A stretch of DNA of 44,309 bases. Source: Bacteroidota bacterium. Lineage in GTDB: Bacteria > Bacteroidota > Bacteroidia > Cytophagales > Cyclobacteriaceae. The position numbers were made by a program, and so were the translations under genes. Positions 17,561 to 25,478 of the stretch are shown here, piece by piece. Positions within the stretch are counted from its first letter, which is position 1, and each line of letters starts with the position of its first letter. The notes under the pieces are model-generated. The model had not been told where the DNA came from. It worked only from the letters and a program-made list of their open reading frames with translations, and ran no database searches. The stretch lies in contig JAEWLI010000007.1 of the NCBI GenBank assembly GCA_023393375.1, forward strand, positions 1 to 44,309. The letters run 5' to 3'.

Positions 17561-18430
17561 TTACGAGCACAGATATGGTTGCAATAATTTGATCCCCTGT
17601 TTGGACCTCAACTTATTGATAGCTTTATGCTTAATTTGTCTTACTCTTTCTCTTGTAAGACCCATATTCTCACCAATATCTTCCAGTGATAAAGTAGATT
17701 CATTGTCAATACCAAAGAATTTCTTGATCACTTCTTTTTCACGATCCGTAAGTATACCCAAAAGTCGGTCAACGTCTCTTTTCAGAGAGTTTTTGTTTTC
17801 CAATTCTTCGTATACCTGATTTCCTTCAGAATTTTCGAGCACATCAAGCAATGAACCAGTTTCGCCATCCTGAAATGGTGCGTCCAGTGAAGATTGTTTG
17901 GAAAAAGAGCTTGTGGCACTTTTCAATTCATCAATGCTGATTTCCATGTATTCCGCCAATTCCTCTTCGGTTGGTTCCCTTTCGAACTGTTGGCCTAAAA
18001 TAGAAGAAGCTTGATTGATTTTGCTCAATGATCCAATTTTATTAAGGGGCAACCTGATGAATCTTGAGTGGTCAGCCAAAGCTTGCATGATCGATTGTCT
18101 GATCCACCAAACAGCATAGGAGATGAATTTAAACCCTTTTGTCTCATCAAATTTCTTTGCTGCCTTTATCAATCCCAAATTTCCTTCATTGATCAAATCG
18201 TTGAGAGGAACTTTGCTATGCTGATATTGCTTGGCAACCGACACCACAAACCGAAGGTTGGCTTTAACCAGTTTTTCCAATGCCTGATCGTCACCTGCCC
18301 GGATTCTTTGAGCCAATTGAACCTCTTCTTCGGGTGATAACAAATCAACTTTGGAAACTTCGTTAAAATACTTTTCCAGCGTTTGACTGTCCCTATTAGT
18401 GATCGACTGAGTAATCTTAAGCTGTCGCAT
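17561..18430 (-). CDS. RpoD-like sigma-70 factor, copy 1
   Basis: This 289-aa sigma factor is of the compact Bacteroidota type. Region 1.2 (TLEKYFNEVSKVDLLSPEEE) is followed by regions 2.1-2.4 (NLRFVVSVAKQYQ; KGFKFISYAVWWIRQSIMQAL), region 3 (FIRLPLNKIGSL; FEREPTEEELAEYM) and region 4 (LTDREKEVIKKFFGI; helix-turn-helix LTRERVRQIKHKAINKLR). It lacks a long region 1.1. It would direct RNA polymerase to TAnnTTTG-type promoters. Both sigma genes of this window carry QHSKVPLNDLINEG where, as I recall it, the canonical Bacteroidota RpoD reads closer to QGLSLGDLINEG. Either or both may therefore be a group-2 paralogue rather than the housekeeping factor. It has a dedicated terminator and an unusual 300-nt upstream region with its own promoter and terminator signals. 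Confidence 0.92.
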   Translation of the reverse strand: MRQLKITQSITNRDSQTLEKYFNEVSKVDLLSPEEEVQLAQRIRAGDDQALEKLVKANLRFVVSVAKQYQHSKVPLNDLINEGNLGLIKAAKKFDETKGFKFISYAVWWIRQSIMQALADHSRFIRLPLNKIGSLSKINQASSILGQQFEREPTEEELAEYMEISIDELKSATSSFSKQSSLDAPFQDGETGSLLDVLENSEGNQVYEELENKNSLKRDVDRLLGILTDREKEVIKKFFGIDNESTLSLEDIGENMGLTRERVRQIKHKAINKLRSKQGIKLLQPYLCS

Positions 18431-18581
18431 GAATTATCCTTTTTATTTTAAGTTTTATATTCTTTTTCTTTTCTACTAATCAATATTGGAGGCTGAAAGT
18501 TTCATAAACCTTCAATTAAATTTAAAATTCAAATAATATTTTTACAATTTTTATTATTTTCACGTTTGCATTTTTCATCTT

Positions 18582-18610
18582 AAAAAAATCGTCTCAACCT
18601 CATAAGACGA
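18582..18610 (-). terminator. Intrinsic terminator in the sigma-gene leader
   Basis: On the minus strand TCGTCT (plus-strand 18605-18610) pairs with AGACGA (18589-18594) across a 10-nt loop and is followed by seven T residues (18582-18588). It lies about 340 bp after the upstream gene and 150 bp before the sigma start codon. It is therefore more likely to end a separate short RNA, or to act as an attenuator, than to end the preceding gene. Confidence 0.65.
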
Positions 18611-18733
18611 AAAGGGGGATATTGTTATTTATTTTTTTCAATATTTTTCGATGTTATAACGAAACATGAAATTGAAAAGTATTTAATTTATTGTAATAAT
18701 TTGCTACACTACAACGAGAGCAAATCAGAATAA
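18582..18733 (-). ncRNA. Candidate small RNA or attenuated leader of the sigma gene
   Basis: A start site predicted a few bases after the TAACTTTG element (about 18733) and the terminator ending at 18582 define an RNA of about 150 nt. The longest ATG frame inside is nine codons. It could be a free sRNA, or the truncated form of a 300-nt leader of the downstream sigma gene. No known RNA family was recognised. Confidence 0.4.
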
Positions 18734-18740
18734 AACCGTG

Positions 18741-18771
18741 CAAAGTTACCTATATAAAAGTTGCTGGTCAA
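18741..18771 (-). promoter_or_regulatory. Near-consensus Bacteroidota promoter
   Basis: The minus strand has TTG (18769-18771), a 20-nt spacer, and TAACTTTG (18741-18748). This matches the TTG-N19-21-TAnnTTTG architecture of the phylum and is the best full promoter match I found in the window. Confidence 0.6.
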
Positions 18772-18947
18772 TCTTTTTCTTTTTATTTTAAAAATATCAG
18801 GTATTTGTCGAGGTATTGGATTTGTACTTTTCAATTGATGTATACAATACACCAAGAAATGTTATGATGCTTATTTTCAGTTGATTACCAAATTTTTCTT
18901 TTAGCCGCGTCCATTCCAACTCCTATCAAGCTATTAAGATAATTGGT

Positions 18948-19799
18948 TTAAAAATAAATTTCACTACCATCGGAGATGGAGGCTAGCAGGTCTTTAACTT
19001 CCTCGACTTTTGCATGTTCCCCAACCTTTTCAAAGGAAATAATGAGATTCCGTAGAGCCCTTTTCACAATATCTATATGATTGCAGGGTTGATAAAATAT
19101 TTCCAGTGGGTTGATATGAAGATGCGCAATATAATTATCAATGTCGGTTTTTGAGAAGATCAGGCCCCGATTAAAAGCATTGATATAAAACTGAAGATCA
19201 TTTGATTTATAGGTTAGGATGAACAAGTTGGGAAGATTTACACCATATACCGGTAACTTAAGTTTTTGAGCAACCAACATATAAATGACGCACAGCGTAA
19301 TCGGATTCCCTTTTCTCGACTCCAGGGCAATATTTATCATTGAATTACCAGGAGCATGAAAATTTTTAGTATTGGCACTAAATTTTAATTTACTAAAAAT
19401 AACACTGTTTAATATTTTAACCTGGTCAAATGGATGAACCTCTGCTTTAAATTCAAGCCATGCCTCATAATAAATTTGTTCAAGATCCTTTCTGAGTTTA
19501 CTCAATTCCAGATCGGGATATTGATAAGATGCAACCAGCCACATTCCTTCCAACAAATCGCCCCCCCCATTATCTTTCCAACTGATTAATTGTGCTTTCA
19601 GGTAATCAAATTGCAGGTTGTGAATCAAGTCTTCCAATCTTTTCTGCACTTCGGGATCAAGGTTATTTTCCCATTCATGCTCCAGATATGGAATGATCTG
19701 ATGACCGAGACTTTTGATCTTTTGTTCTACGTGTGATATGATATTGTTATCCTCATCATCAAGGAGCGACACCAATGCCTTTAATTCTTTTTCGTCCAT
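18948..19799 (-). CDS. SirB1-type transglutaminase-like protein
   Basis: This 283-aa soluble protein has a helical repeat-like N-terminus (residues 1-60, acidic) followed by a SirB1/transglutaminase-like fold. The segment NSVIFSKLKFSANTKNFHAPGNSMINIALESRKGNPITLCVIYMLVAQKL carries the family pattern; the Cys of PITLCVIY (about residue 169) occupies the catalytic-Cys position. PVYGVNLPNLFIL and FYINAFNRGLIFS follow. A His expected in the family's GVGLPGHF-type motif is replaced here by NLPNLF, so classical Cys-His-Asp catalysis is doubtful. The C-terminus has TPR-like helices. The function of the family is not established. It lies downstream of, and co-oriented with, an MCE protein and amidase, 71 bp from the former. 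Confidence 0.78.
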   Translation of the reverse strand: MDEKELKALVSLLDDEDNNIISHVEQKIKSLGHQIIPYLEHEWENNLDPEVQKRLEDLIHNLQFDYLKAQLISWKDNGGGDLLEGMWLVASYQYPDLELSKLRKDLEQIYYEAWLEFKAEVHPFDQVKILNSVIFSKLKFSANTKNFHAPGNSMINIALESRKGNPITLCVIYMLVAQKLKLPVYGVNLPNLFILTYKSNDLQFYINAFNRGLIFSKTDIDNYIAHLHINPLEIFYQPCNHIDIVKRALRNLIISFEKVGEHAKVEEVKDLLASISDGSEIYF

Positions 19800-19870
19800 G
19801 CTAAACCTGCTTACTTTTATGTATAAAAAAGTATAATTTAAAAAAAAGTTCTGTTGTAGTTAAAAAACAA

Positions 19871-20797
19871 TTATTTTCTACCACCAAATAAGGAAAAGTT
19901 GACATATCGGCCTGGATTTTCCCTGAAGTCAATTAATAGTTTATCCAGGTCTTGAGCAGCATTATTAAGATTTACATATAAGGAGTCATTATTAATCAAT
20001 TGGGCCAACGTACCCTGCCCTTCATTGATTTTTACAAGAGCCTGGTTCAGGTTACCTATAGCTTCCTGGGTTTTGGCTAAAGTTTGGGAGAATTCCAGAG
20101 ATTGCAATGAGTCTGCTACTTGACCGGCCTTTATCAAAACAGGTGGCACTTCACGCAAAGTTTTAGATAAATCCACAGCTACCTCATTGTAATTTTTCAA
20201 CATCTGGTTCATCTGATCCCTGTTTTCAGTAACTATGCCCCTTAGTTGCCTGGAAGTTTGTTCTACGTTATTCAATGTGTTGGTAATATTACCTGTATTA
20301 TTGGCCAGCGATTCCAGAATAATATTCAATCTTTTAATAGTTGTGCCGATATCTTCTGTAACAGACCCGGCCGATTCCATCAATACGCTGGCAATGCCTT
20401 TATCGATTTCGGCAATTAAAGTATCGCCATCATCCAATCTATCTGTTAGGGGTGATTCTATCAGCAATTCTATTGATTTAGTGCCCAAAACATCACTATT
20501 CTTCAAAACTGCTACTGTTTTTTTACCCAGTGCTATCCGGTTATCTATATCAATCTCGACCAGAATGTTGTTTTGACGATTGGGCAAAATGGTCATATTA
20601 CTGACCCGTCCTACCGCAAAACCATTCAGGATAACATTATTGGAAAGACTTAAGCCATCAATTTCTTCATATATCACATAATAACTATTGGAACTGGAGA
20701 AAAAATCTTCCCCTTTTAAAAAATTAAACCCCAGGTACAGAATAGTAATAGATACTACAGCTAGTAAGCCTACTTTGAACTCTTTCGAAAATCTCAC
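19871..20797 (-). CDS. MlaD-family MCE domain protein (phospholipid transport)
   Basis: This 308-aa protein has one N-terminal membrane anchor (about 8-25, VGLLAVVSITILYLGFNFL) and one MCE domain. The MCE domain begins near residue 38 (YYVIYEEIDGLSLSNNVILNGFAVGRVSNM) and ends with GTKSIELLIE. A long periplasmic helical, coiled-coil-like region follows (140-290). MCE proteins form hexameric rings or tubes that carry phospholipids between inner and outer membranes; MlaD partners with the MlaFEB ABC transporter, which is not in this window. The gene starts 12 bp after the amidase stop on the same strand, so the two are co-transcribed. The amidase-MlaD order is common in Bacteroidota. Substrate and partners are inferred from the family. 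Confidence 0.88.
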   Translation of the reverse strand: MRFSKEFKVGLLAVVSITILYLGFNFLKGEDFFSSSNSYYVIYEEIDGLSLSNNVILNGFAVGRVSNMTILPNRQNNILVEIDIDNRIALGKKTVAVLKNSDVLGTKSIELLIESPLTDRLDDGDTLIAEIDKGIASVLMESAGSVTEDIGTTIKRLNIILESLANNTGNITNTLNNVEQTSRQLRGIVTENRDQMNQMLKNYNEVAVDLSKTLREVPPVLIKAGQVADSLQSLEFSQTLAKTQEAIGNLNQALVKINEGQGTLAQLINNDSLYVNLNNAAQDLDKLLIDFRENPGRYVNFSLFGGRK

Positions 20798-20809
20798 CTG
20801 TTAAAAAAT

Positions 20810-21595
20810 TTAGTTGGACGATTCTACCTCTTCTTTATAATCCCTGACAGCCCGGAAAATGGCAGAAGCTATATAGCTTTGATTCAGGTCATTATTTAAA
20901 TATTTCTCTTCGTTAAGGTTGGAAAGAAACCCTACTTCAACCAATACACTCGGCATGGCACTTCGCCATAACACCAAAAGCCCGGCTTGTTTCACCCCCC
21001 TGCTATGCCTTTTAACCCTGTTTTTAAATTGATCTTCTATTAAATCAGCTAGTTTAAGACTATTGTGAAAATATGCATTCTGATACAAACTGAATAGTAT
21101 ATAAGATTCAGGTGAATTGGGGTCGAAACCTTCATAAATTTCTTCATGATTTTCTTCAAGTAATATCACGGAGTTTTCTTTTTTGGCAATTTCAAGATTT
21201 CTTTCAGATGTATGAGCTCCCATTATATATGTTTCAGTGCCAAATGCAGTTTTCCCCCCTTTTTGTGCGTTGGCATGAATAGAAATAAAAAGATCTGCAT
21301 CATTTTTGTTGGCAATATCTGAACGTTCATGAAGGGGTATAAATACATCTTTGTCACGTGTATAAACCACCTCTACATCTTTTAAATTTTCGTTGATGAT
21401 GTTACCAACTTTCAGTGCAATGGCCAACGCGATATCTTTTTCTTTTGAAAAGGATCCAAGAGCCCCCGGATCTTTACCTCCATGTCCGGCATCTATCACT
21501 ACCCGCTTAATACGGTATGATGAATTATGCTGGGGATTAAAAGACATAAGCAGTGTGACGAGGGAAAAAAAGCAGATAAATTTAATATTCTTCAC
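20810..21595 (-). CDS. N-acetylmuramoyl-L-alanine amidase (Amidase_3)
   Basis: This 261-aa zinc hydrolase cleaves the lactam bond between MurNAc and L-Ala of peptidoglycan stem peptides. It has an N-terminal signal-like segment (FICFFSLVTLLMSF, about 5-18). The catalytic core carries VVIDAGHGGKDPGA (zinc His), a conserved Glu in FSKEKDIAL, SIHANA (second zinc His) and the C-terminal Glu in SVLVEVGFLSN. An inserted segment, ENHEEIYEGFDPNSPES, matches the autoinhibitory or regulatory insertion of AmiA/B/C-type enzymes. It is exported to the periplasm and probably acts in cell separation. It is the first gene of a transcript with the MlaD-like gene and is divergent from lptD with a 74-bp gap. 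Confidence 0.92.
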   Translation of the reverse strand: MKNIKFICFFSLVTLLMSFNPQHNSSYRIKRVVIDAGHGGKDPGALGSFSKEKDIALAIALKVGNIINENLKDVEVVYTRDKDVFIPLHERSDIANKNDADLFISIHANAQKGGKTAFGTETYIMGAHTSERNLEIAKKENSVILLEENHEEIYEGFDPNSPESYILFSLYQNAYFHNSLKLADLIEDQFKNRVKRHSRGVKQAGLLVLWRSAMPSVLVEVGFLSNLNEEKYLNNDLNQSYIASAIFRAVRDYKEEVESSN

Positions 21596-21669
21596 AATTG
21601 TTCACTCGTTAGTAATTATTCATTTAATTTACACAAATTTGCCAAATTTTATTCAAAACAGAAAAAACA

Positions 21670-24369
21670 TTGTCTTATTTTAAGTATTTCTTGTTCATTT
21701 TTTTATTTCTTTATACTCTTGTTGCAGGTGCTCAGGAAGTGACCCCTGATACAACAAATTATCCATTGCCTAATACGATTCCTGATACGATTGCCAATGA
21801 TATTCCTTCAATTGACATTACCGGTATACCTGATGATTCTCTGACGAATCAAGAAAAGCAAAGCGACTTTGAAACAACTGTCAATTATGATGCCGAAGAT
21901 AGCATGTTTTTTGATTATGCCAACCGGATAGTAAAATTGTATGGTGATGCAGTGGTTACATATGGTAACATATCCCTGAAAGCTGCAGAGATAGAACTTA
22001 ATTGGCGAACAAATACCGTAACTGCCAATGGAAGAGTGGATTCAACAGGAAGAATGGTTGGAAAACCTGTGTTTACCGAAGGGCAGGAAACTTATGAAAC
22101 AACCAGCATGAGTTATAATTTTGAATCCAGAAGGGCTATAATTAAAGGGGTAATCACCCAACAGGGGGATGCTTATATGCACGCTGGTCGAATTAAAAAA
22201 GACAGCAGCGATATCATATATGGTGAAACCATGATTTATACTACATGTAATTTACCGGAGCCTCATTTCCATATTCAAGCTCAAAGATTCAAGAAACTTC
22301 CCAAGGGGAACACTTTGGTAGGGCCATTCCATTTGCGAATCAATGATATTCCAACACCTGTTGGGTTTTTGTTTGGTATGTTTCCAAACAAAAGGGAAAG
22401 AAGTTCGGGAATTGTTATCCCTTCGTATGGTGAGGAAAAACGTAGAGGTTTTTTTCTTCAGAATGGTGGATATTATTTCAGTATCAGCGATTATGTCGAT
22501 TTGAGGGTATTGGGGGATATATACTCTAAAGGGAGTTATGGACTTGAATTAGAATCTACTTATAAAAAGAGATATGGTTATGATGGCAACTTCAGAGCAG
22601 AAATGAATACTCAGAAACTGATTTCTGAAAGTGCAGATACATCTGTAACCACGGATACCTGGGTCACCTGGAATCATAGACCGGTCTCTTTGCGAAATAG
22701 CAGGATATCTGCTGATGTGAGCATGGGTTCATCTTCTTATAACAGCAATAATTATTCATACGACATGAACAGAAATGCCCGGCAAGAGTTCTCATCAAGT
22801 ATTACCTACAATAGAACCTTCAGGGGTACCCCCTTCTCATTCGGTACGGCTATCAGATATAATCAAAATGTTGTTACAGGGCAATCCACCTTAATTTTTC
22901 CTGATATTAGTTTAAATATGAACAGGATCTATCCTTTAAAAGGACTCCCAGGCAAAAGTAGTGCGTGGTATAAAAAGATTTATCTGGGCCAAAATTTCAA
23001 TTATAAAAGAACGGTAACTAACCGCGAAATTGTTGAATCATCTACGGGAGGGGATTCTACAATTTACCGATCTTTCTGGAGTAATTTTAGTGACCACTGG
23101 CAAAGGGCACAAACAGACCAGTCTCAAGCACAACCTTTAAGTTTTGATATACCGCTGTCCACGAGTTTTAATGTACTTAAATATTTCAATTTAAGTCCTA
23201 CCATCCGATATACCGAACAATGGTATTTCAATGCCAACACCTGGTCATACAATCCGGAAACTGACAGATTTGCCAATGAAGATCCAAAAGGTGGTTTTTA
23301 CAGAGCATTCCGTACCAGTTTTGGAAGTAAATTGACCACTAATGTTTATGGTTTTTATAATCCGAAATTGCCAGGCATTCAACGAATCAGGCATGTGATC
23401 ACACCCTCAGTGGATTTTACATACACCCCTGACTTGTCGTCACGGATTTTTGGGTATTACAAGAATTTTACTTTTCAGGAAGACGGAATAGACACAACAG
23501 CCTACCTGAGAAGACTTCCCGGGGCACCATCTGCAGGAGCTTCAGGAGTGCTTAGGTTTGATATTTCCAATAATGTGGAAATGAAGGTATTATCCAAAAG
23601 AGATACTACGGGAGTGGCAAAAAAAGTCCCATTAATAGAAAACCTTTCCTTTTCTACTCAATATGATTACTTACGAGATTCCTTCCAACTGCATAACATT
23701 AATTTTTCTGGCCGAACCAGTTTTTTTCAAAGAAAATTAAGTTTGTCAATAAATGGAACGATTGATCCTTATTCTTATGTAGAGGGAGAAACAGGCAGAA
23801 TGGTTAGGGTTGAACGTTTTGCATGGCAAAATGGGCAGGGATTGGGCCGTCTCACGAATGGTGTCATCAGCTTATCTGGAAATTTTAGTGGAAAAGGAAG
23901 TGGTGCTACATCTGGTAGACAGGCGTTTGACCCTCTTAGGAATGATTTTGACAATAACGATGAATTGTTAGATGAACAGCAACAAACCGAGTTGGACTAT
24001 ATCAGAGCTAACCCAAACGAATATGTGGATTTTACCATACCATGGAGCGTCAATTTTGGCTACGATCTTCGCTATACCCGCAGTATACAGGATCAGAAGC
24101 AAATTATTCAAACCTTACGATTTAGTGGCTCCCTTAGCCTTTCACAACAATGGCAAATTCGATTTAATACCGGATATGATTTTAAAACCAAAGATTTTAC
24201 CAATACTACAAACATTGATATTTCACGTGACCTGCATTGTTGGCAGATGTCATTTAACTGGGTGCCGTTTGGCTATTTTACCTCCTATAATGTGACGATA
24301 AGGGCGAAATCCACATTACTGCAAGATCTAAAGCTGATGAAAAGAAGAAGTTATTATGACAGGTATTAA
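21670..24369 (+). CDS. lptD: LPS-assembly outer-membrane protein LptD
   Basis: This 899-aa protein inserts lipopolysaccharide into the outer leaflet of the outer membrane. It has a signal peptide (residues 1-21, YFLFIFLFLYTLVAGA, cleaved before QEV) and an acidic linker with DTIPDT-like repeats. An OstA/LptA-like jellyroll (about 75-190: ANRIVKLYGDAVVTYG) follows. A large beta-barrel domain rich in aromatic, alternating strands ends at YYDRY. The hallmark LPEPHFHIQAQRFKKLP and PVGFLFGMFPNKR are intact. The start codon is TTG: no in-frame ATG lies between the upstream stop (21625) and this position, and the next Met is near residue 79, past the signal peptide. It is convergent with the next gene, only 12 bp away. 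Confidence 0.9.
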   Translation: MSYFKYFLFIFLFLYTLVAGAQEVTPDTTNYPLPNTIPDTIANDIPSIDITGIPDDSLTNQEKQSDFETTVNYDAEDSMFFDYANRIVKLYGDAVVTYGNISLKAAEIELNWRTNTVTANGRVDSTGRMVGKPVFTEGQETYETTSMSYNFESRRAIIKGVITQQGDAYMHAGRIKKDSSDIIYGETMIYTTCNLPEPHFHIQAQRFKKLPKGNTLVGPFHLRINDIPTPVGFLFGMFPNKRERSSGIVIPSYGEEKRRGFFLQNGGYYFSISDYVDLRVLGDIYSKGSYGLELESTYKKRYGYDGNFRAEMNTQKLISESADTSVTTDTWVTWNHRPVSLRNSRISADVSMGSSSYNSNNYSYDMNRNARQEFSSSITYNRTFRGTPFSFGTAIRYNQNVVTGQSTLIFPDISLNMNRIYPLKGLPGKSSAWYKKIYLGQNFNYKRTVTNREIVESSTGGDSTIYRSFWSNFSDHWQRAQTDQSQAQPLSFDIPLSTSFNVLKYFNLSPTIRYTEQWYFNANTWSYNPETDRFANEDPKGGFYRAFRTSFGSKLTTNVYGFYNPKLPGIQRIRHVITPSVDFTYTPDLSSRIFGYYKNFTFQEDGIDTTAYLRRLPGAPSAGASGVLRFDISNNVEMKVLSKRDTTGVAKKVPLIENLSFSTQYDYLRDSFQLHNINFSGRTSFFQRKLSLSINGTIDPYSYVEGETGRMVRVERFAWQNGQGLGRLTNGVISLSGNFSGKGSGATSGRQAFDPLRNDFDNNDELLDEQQQTELDYIRANPNEYVDFTIPWSVNFGYDLRYTRSIQDQKQIIQTLRFSGSLSLSQQWQIRFNTGYDFKTKDFTNTTNIDISRDLHCWQMSFNWVPFGYFTSYNVTIRAKSTLLQDLKLMKRRSYYDRY

Positions 24370-24381
24370 GAACAATAGTGG

Positions 24382-25140
24382 TTATTCCACTTCTGTTATT
24401 TTATAATAACTGATATTCATATTGATCACATCTTTATAAGGTAAAATAAAAAACTGGCCTGGCATATTGTAGTACCGATCATCAAACTTCTTATTTGTGA
24501 TCGATTGATCATTAAGATGTTCCTTCACATCATTTTTAAGTTTTCTCCGGTAAACATTGGCCATGTACAACCGATCTAATCCTCCTTCTTGTGTAAGGAT
24601 AAAATTTTCAAGAATTCCACAATAGATAAAATCCCCTTCTGAAGTTTTTACAAGTGCATCTATTTGGACAAAATCCACCCACTCCTTTTGTTCTCCTTCC
24701 AATATTTTACCAGTAAGCAAGTAATACCATTCGTTGTTGATCTTAAACATAGAAAACTTTTGATCCCACTTCATAGAAATAACAAACTTTCTGGCAAGAA
24801 ACCCTATCATACCTGCTATTAAGAGTGCTATTGCGGTATAGTTAAGAAAAACCGGCATTCCTGCTCTAATATTTTCAAAAACAGTTTCATTATCATGTGG
24901 AACATTGGTCATTAAATAATACAAAGTATCAAGAGGTGGTTGGATATGAAACCATTTGTCAAGAATTATAAGTCCACACAGATGGATGATGAAAGCTGGA
25001 ATTATCGACCAGAACAATTCGTCAGAAAAAGAAGGTTTAAAATTTTGCCGGGAATATGGCCCTTTCAAAAAAGCATACCGAATAGCAAACCCTGGCGATA
25101 GAAGGTATAATATAAAAACTGCACCGAGTGCGACATTCAT
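24382..25140 (-). CDS. Membrane protein with C-terminal soluble domain, unknown (DUF6338-like)
   Basis: This 252-aa protein has three predicted membrane segments (about 4-20, 45-65, 95-115). A soluble C-terminal half with mixed beta-strand character follows (EWVDFVQIDALVKTSEGDFIYCGILENFILTQEGG). The layout of an N-terminal PGF-containing helix (LLSPGFAIRYAF) plus a C-terminal beta domain recalls DUF6338 proteins, but the match is by eye and weak. Its ATG overlaps the TGA of the upstream 56-aa gene (ATGA), so the two are translationally coupled. It converges on lptD with 12 bp between stops. No function can be assigned. Confidence 0.7.
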   Translation of the reverse strand: MNVALGAVFILYLLSPGFAIRYAFLKGPYSRQNFKPSFSDELFWSIIPAFIIHLCGLIILDKWFHIQPPLDTLYYLMTNVPHDNETVFENIRAGMPVFLNYTAIALLIAGMIGFLARKFVISMKWDQKFSMFKINNEWYYLLTGKILEGEQKEWVDFVQIDALVKTSEGDFIYCGILENFILTQEGGLDRLYMANVYRRKLKNDVKEHLNDQSITNKKFDDRYYNMPGQFFILPYKDVINMNISYYKITEVE

Positions 25141-25307
25141 CGGTCTATCTTTCGAACACCAACCCTTTCAAGGGTGATTGATTTGCCATCAATTTCCATG
25201 ACACTATCACCATCTCTTTTACCTGATAGTACGGTCCGCATCAGTTTATAGGAACTTTCCCTGTCGGCTAAAATATTTTTTATTCTGTTGCTTAAAGGTG
25301 CTTTCAT
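25137..25307 (-). CDS. Small unknown protein (56 aa), coupled to the downstream membrane protein
   Basis: The frame runs from ATG 25307 to TGA 25137 and encodes a basic, probably helical then beta protein (starts MKAPLSNRIKNILADRESS; ends with SITLERVGVRKIDR). It has no signal peptide, Cys or membrane segment. Its stop overlaps the next start by four bases (ATGA), a sign of translational coupling that supports it being a real gene. I recognise no family. It may be a regulatory or binding subunit of the DUF6338-like protein that follows. Confidence 0.55.
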   Translation of the reverse strand: MKAPLSNRIKNILADRESSYKLMRTVLSGKRDGDSVMEIDGKSITLERVGVRKIDR

Positions 25308-25397
25308 TTTTTTGTTCTATATATTATCCAAACGAAAATAGTTAAAATAAAGTTTTCTATCAAATATTCTTGAATATATCTAACTAAATGTTAATCA

Positions 25398-25417
25398 CCA
25401 TTTCTTTTAAAGAATGG
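25398..25417. promoter_or_regulatory. Dyad upstream of ccoI
   Basis: CCATT (25398-25402) and AATGG (25413-25417) flank the internal dyad TTCTTT-T-AAAGAA (25402-25414). A second palindrome ATATTC-TT-GAATAT lies at 25364-25377. Both are in the 156-bp gap before ccoI, where the promoter of the cco cluster must lie. No known regulator motif matches. Confidence 0.25.
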
Positions 25418-25478
25418 CATAAAATTCTAAATTTGAATATTGCTAATATAAAGAATTTTGTGAGTGAGTGGTAGTGAT

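Larger units (their letters stand above)
18431..18947 (-). other. 517-bp non-coding region upstream of the first sigma gene
   Basis: No open frame of note is present on either strand. On the minus strand it holds a near-consensus Bacteroidota promoter (18741-18771) and an intrinsic terminator (18582-18610), leaving a 150-nt non-coding transcript between them. The remaining 150 bases to the sigma start are AT-rich and show no clear second promoter. Confidence 0.6.
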
